DNA of 64,000 bases, from positions 1,599,856-1,663,855 of the forward strand of contig NZ_FOYX01000001.1 in the NCBI RefSeq assembly GCF_900112245.1, given 5' to 3'. This document shows positions 61,404 through 64,000 of this stretch, in pieces; the first letter of the stretch is position 1; every line of letters starts with the position of its first letter. The position numbers and the translations under genes were made by a program. A model generated the notes under the pieces. It had not been told where the DNA came from. It saw only the letters and a list, made by a program, of their open reading frames with translations, and made no database searches. This DNA comes from Maribacter stanieri (GTDB lineage Bacteria > Bacteroidota > Bacteroidia > Flavobacteriales > Flavobacteriaceae).

Positions 61404-62708
61404 TTATAGTATATTAAAGTATAAATAGTTCCATGCAGAATTGATACTATACCATACCGGGTAATTAAAGGCTTCTACTTCTGCAACAGTGTATTTAAGA
61501 CCTGCGGCTTTTGCGTATGTAAAGTAAAGCTCAAAATCCATTTTGCCACTCTGTCCGAGTTCTTCATAATCCTTTACGTGCCAGCTTATAAATCGGTTTT
61601 CATACCTTTTGAAGTAATCAATTGGGTCAACTTTTGAAAAATGCATCCAATACAAATCGGCTTGAAAACTAACGTATTCCGGATCGGTGTTTTCTAAGAA
61701 ATAGTCATAAACGACCTTGTTCTCTATAGTCTTAAACTCATCTGAGTGATTGTGGTAGGCAAATCGAATCCCTCTTTCCTTACAAAGTTTACCAATAGCA
61801 TTGTAATACTCAGCATACCTTTTAAGTTCAGAAAGGGTAGTGATTTCTTTAATTTGATTGTTAGATATGGTAAGGTATTCAACACCTGCTTGTTTGTGGT
61901 CTTCTATACATTTTTGCCACCATTGCATCGCTTTTTCCCAAGCCTGTTTATCATCGGAAGGGAGATCGTAAAACGTCATGGATCCCGTAAATTTTAGGTT
62001 GTTATCTTCTACCAGTTTTTTAAAATCAAATGGAGATAATCCATAAAAAGAGCGGTCTTTGTACACAAAGGTTTCAATGTAACTATAGCCCATTCTATCA
62101 AGATACTTCAGTGTCTCTTTTGGGTTTTGCTGCATTTGTTCATGAACGGAAACCAGTTGAATACCAATATTTTTATCCTTTGGATTTTTCTTAATATATC
62201 GGGTTTGCCAAAGAATTTCGTTCTGTGGATTTACTCCCTTTAAATGAACATCGGTTTGATTTTTAAAATCAAAAGTAACCGTCATAGTTTCTTTACCTGT
62301 AAAGTCGCGATCTTTCATTATCCAATCCGTATCACTGGTAAACCCTCCTTTACCCAAGAACATATCACCTTGTGCACTTTTACCCAATGCGAAAATTGAA
62401 TCGGTCTTTGTGTCGTAACCAATAAGTTCTGTTAAAGTATGATTGTATGTTTTGCCATCTTTTTGAAATACATCAACTGACATTGCGGTATTATCTATTT
62501 TAGGATAATTGTTCATTTTTATAAGGGGTGTTTTGCCGATACTATCTGTTGTATGATCAATAGAACTGACCCAGAACCCTAAATACTGCTGTAACCTATC
62601 TGCTTGTTTTGGAATATTCGTTTGTGCGAAAACAGTACTTGTTCCTATTAAAATGAGTAGTAATATAATTTTATTGGTAAACCTTTGTATGCTGAAATAG
62701 TACGTCAT
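61404..62708 (-). CDS. Secreted sugar isomerase/epimerase-like TIM-barrel protein with N-terminal beta domain
   Basis: Exported protein of 434 residues. After a signal peptide (residues 1-29, ending VFAQ) comes a beta-rich domain of about 150 residues beginning GFWVSSIDHTTDS, which resembles a lipocalin or DUF1579-like barrel. From about residue 190 follows an AP-endonuclease-family 2 / xylose-isomerase-like TIM barrel: MGYSYIETFVYKDRSFYG, EYLTISNNQ, RFAYHNHSDEF (metal-binding His), FQADLYWMHFSKVDP and ISWHVKDYEE. Metal-ligand residues look present. Reaction unknown; probably acts on sugars in the periplasm. Cotranscribed with the ThuA gene downstream. Confidence 0.83.
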   Translation of the reverse strand: MTYYFSIQRFTNKIILLLILIGTSTVFAQTNIPKQADRLQQYLGFWVSSIDHTTDSIGKTPLIKMNNYPKIDNTAMSVDVFQKDGKTYNHTLTELIGYDTKTDSIFALGKSAQGDMFLGKGGFTSDTDWIMKDRDFTGKETMTVTFDFKNQTDVHLKGVNPQNEILWQTRYIKKNPKDKNIGIQLVSVHEQMQQNPKETLKYLDRMGYSYIETFVYKDRSFYGLSPFDFKKLVEDNNLKFTGSMTFYDLPSDDKQAWEKAMQWWQKCIEDHKQAGVEYLTISNNQIKEITTLSELKRYAEYYNAIGKLCKERGIRFAYHNHSDEFKTIENKVVYDYFLENTDPEYVSFQADLYWMHFSKVDPIDYFKRYENRFISWHVKDYEELGQSGKMDFELYFTYAKAAGLKYTVAEVEAFNYPVWYSINSAWNYLYFNIL

Positions 62709-63105
62709 TCTTTGGTATTTATGTTAGTAAATATAAACGAGATCCTAATCAAAAGACTATAATCAATGTAGCAATGAATGCTACTGGTGTTGCATATGGT
62801 CAATTATGTTTGTCTGAGTAAGACTTATAGTTATTAGAACTAATAAGCTTTATACACTTATAGTTGTTCTTAGTATTGTGAATTTTTTTACGGACTTGAT
62901 AGTTACATATGCAAAGAGGGAATGCCACATTTGTGATATACAACGCACAATTTATTATAGAATTCAGATAAGATAATAGTTACCTTCGGATGAAGCGAAA
63001 CTTAGTATTTAAGTAACTCTTTTCAGAAATAATGGAAAAAGAAGCAGTTTTAAAAATTATAAAATAGAAGAATCTATAACTTAATATTTTATACAAATAC
63101 ACCTT
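62709..63105. other. Divergent intergenic region, no gene seen
   Basis: These 397 bases separate the minus-strand TIM-barrel gene from the plus-strand secreted-protein gene. The only structure noticed is a small hairpin, GTAGCA/TGCTAC at 62768-62784. I recognise no promoter with both elements and no coding frame. Confidence 0.5.
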
Positions 63106-63516
63106 ATGAAAAATATACTTTTTGTCGCATTGGTTATGTTATGCATTTCAAATTTTACCCAAGCCCAATCTACTGTCAAGAACGATGGAAATAAAGAGGA
63201 TACGGAGAAAATGCTTTTAACCATTTTCTTAAAACATGATCAATCTATGAATCTAAGTGAGATTGAAGATGTTAGAAATAAACAAGGGTTTTACAAAAGC
63301 TTTCCTCCAGAAGGTGTATCGGTCGTTAATTGGTATGTAGTAATGGGTATAGGTCAAATGGTGGTATTGGAGTTACCGGCATCCAAACTTAGGGATGTGA
63401 ATTTGGCAATAGAAAAAACCGCTTGGAAAGCATTCAAATCTGAAATTTACCCTACGTATGATTTGTATCCGCTAATAGAAGAAAAGTTAGATAACAAGTC
63501 TAAAGTAAGCTATTAG
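63106..63516 (+). CDS. Small secreted protein of unknown function
   Basis: Exported protein of 136 residues with a clear signal peptide (NILFVALVMLCISNFTQAQ). The mature part looks like one small alpha/beta domain: a strand with TIFLKHDQSMN, a helix, GVSVVNWYVVMGIGQMVVL and a C-terminal helix before TYDLYPLIEEKL. The strand-helix order recalls ferredoxin-like dimeric barrels, but I recognise no active-site motif. It stands alone on the plus strand with a complex hairpin terminator after it. Relatives probably occur in Bacteroidota and Proteobacteria; no function can be assigned. Confidence 0.8.
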   Translation: MKNILFVALVMLCISNFTQAQSTVKNDGNKEDTEKMLLTIFLKHDQSMNLSEIEDVRNKQGFYKSFPPEGVSVVNWYVVMGIGQMVVLELPASKLRDVNLAIEKTAWKAFKSEIYPTYDLYPLIEEKLDNKSKVSY

Positions 63517-63528
63517 GTATTGTTCTAG

Positions 63529-63594
63529 CTCATCCAAATTTCTTTGTATAAATGTTTAAAGAGATTTGGATGAGTCCGTTGAACTCGGTTTTTT
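63529..63594 (+). terminator. Hairpin terminator after the small secreted protein gene
   Basis: CTCATCCAAATTTCTTT (63529-63545) pairs with AAAGAGATTTGGATGAG (63558-63574) with one mismatch over 17 bases. A second short hairpin and six T (63589-63594) follow. The unusually long stem may also be a processed RNA end. Confidence 0.75.
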
Positions 63595-63598
63595 AATA

Positions 63599-63757
63599 CT
63601 AGTTTATAAGGGGTACCGAATATATCTTTCCTGCCATCATATCAGGTACCAATAATCTGTCCTTTTCTTCTTCCAAATAAAAATCTGCGGCAGATTCTAA
63701 CCCTTCGATAAGTACGGTAGACGCTTCTGTTTTCAAATTGGTATTTGGTATTACTGA
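63599..63757 (-). pseudogene. C-terminal remnant of an SMP-30/NHL-type protein gene
   Basis: After an in-frame TAG (63760-63758) a minus-strand frame reads VIPNTNLKTEASTVLIEGLE, SAADFYLEEEKDRLLVPDMM, AGKIYSVPLIN and stops at TAG 63601-63599. The pattern, ending LLVPDMMAGxIYSVPL, is the closing beta blade of secreted SMP-30/gluconolactonase-like or NHL proteins. About 50 codons survive, with neither start codon nor signal peptide, so the gene is a broken remnant, perhaps from a deletion that removed the rest. Family assignment rests on pattern only. Confidence 0.55.
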
Positions 63758-63955
63758 CTACGTCTTAGTTATGAACAGTACGGGAGCAATCTAGCATTTA
63801 CTTTCCGCCACGCACATAACAAAATATTTATGTTTAAATTTTCTTTATCTCGCTAAAAAGTAAAATTTCAAAGGTTTTTCGATCACCATAAAAAATAAGC
63901 AAACCTTTAAATTAAACACTAAGCCCGCAATCCGTTTAGGTTTTGCTATACTCAA
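63758..63955. other. Non-coding stretch at the window end
   Basis: About 200 bases with no coding frame recognised. An inverted pair AAAGGTTT (63870-63877) and AAACCTTT (63901-63908) spans a 23-base spacer. It lies just after the end of the partial gene at the window edge and could be a weak transcript end. Confidence 0.4.
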
Positions 63956-64000
63956 TTATTCATGCTTAAGTGCTGGTAGTATTCTGTCTTGCAAAACTCT
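63956..64000 (-). CDS. C-terminal end of an unidentified gene, cut by the window end
   Basis: The last 14 codons of a minus-strand frame, reading RVLQDRILPALKHE and then TAA at 63958-63956. The amphipathic helix with a charged end is typical of a protein C-terminus, but too little is in view to name a family. The assignment as coding is likely but not proved. Confidence 0.45.
   Translation of the reverse strand, partial: RVLQDRILPALKHE

Noticed and set aside
62768-62784. Hairpin GTAGCA/TGCTAC as a regulatory RNA
   Set aside because: Six-base stem without T run, conservation evidence or promoter; too common by chance in 64 kb.
63870-63908. Inverted pair AAAGGTTT/AAACCTTT as an attachment site or integration end
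   Set aside because: Short arms, AT-rich context, no integrase, tRNA or direct repeat nearby; kept only as a note on the non-coding stretch.

Overview
The window comes from a low-GC chromosome of the phylum Bacteroidota, most likely family Flavobacteriaceae. Supporting signs are the gene set (DUF6089 barrel protein, long-tailed AsmA protein, GH3 protein, paired OmpH/Skp genes, CarboxypepD_reg protein, HPRT-adenylate kinase fusion), promoter boxes of the TAnnTTTG type, AT-rich leaders without clear Shine-Dalgarno sites, and signal peptides ending in AQ. A position near Maribacter or Zobellia is only an impression. I saw no rRNA, tRNA, CRISPR array, insertion sequence or prophage. Most of the window is ordinary core genome; the accessory and decayed material lies mainly after about 51 kb.

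Layout. 0-7.5 kb: end of sppA, a queuosine-precursor transporter, an AsmA protein, then DUF2797, a GH3 enzyme and a small hydrolase-like gene. 7.5-13 kb (minus strand): the proteostasis set tig, clpP, clpX, then a small membrane protein, an alpha/beta hydrolase and pdxJ. 13-20.2 kb (plus strand): CBS-domain protein, nadK, DUF6089, uppS, bamA and two ompH genes, an envelope-biogenesis run. 20.2-25.7 kb (minus): a KAS III, methyltransferase and glycosyltransferase cluster, then gcvP. 25.8-31.4 kb: UbiA-like membrane protein, ECF sigma factor with a small zinc-binding partner, secreted rhodanese, response regulator and a six-PAS histidine kinase. 31.8-43.4 kb: M3 peptidase, purK-purE, HPRT-Adk fusion, obgE, K+ channel, DUF4136 lipoprotein, transglutaminase-like protein, CarboxypepD_reg protein and M13 peptidase. 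43.6-49.7 kb: one giant alpha-2-macroglobulin gene. 49.9-58.9 kb: histidine decarboxylase opposite an Lrp/AsnC regulator, two proteins of unknown function, two convergent PLP enzymes that could form a reverse transsulfuration route, a methyltransferase pseudogene, an SMR exporter, an ACT protein, a DJ-1-like lipoprotein and a Crp/Fnr regulator. 59.2-64 kb: two overlapping paralogous membrane proteins, a ThuA protein, a two-domain TIM-barrel protein, a small secreted protein, a gene remnant and the tail of one more gene.

How the genes work together. tig, clpP and clpX supply nascent-chain folding and ATP-dependent proteolysis. uppS, bamA and the OmpH pair supply the undecaprenyl carrier and outer-membrane protein assembly. 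purK-purE and the HPRT-Adk fusion sit back to back and cover purine synthesis, salvage and adenylate balance. No single large novel system is evident. The most interesting leads are the perfect inverted repeat between the ECF sigma gene and the rhodanese gene, the paralogous membrane-protein pair at 59.2-60.2 kb, the receptor-plug-like stretch inside the macroglobulin, the N-terminally extended PLP enzyme facing a cystathionine beta-synthase-like gene, and three decayed coding remnants found in apparently empty DNA.
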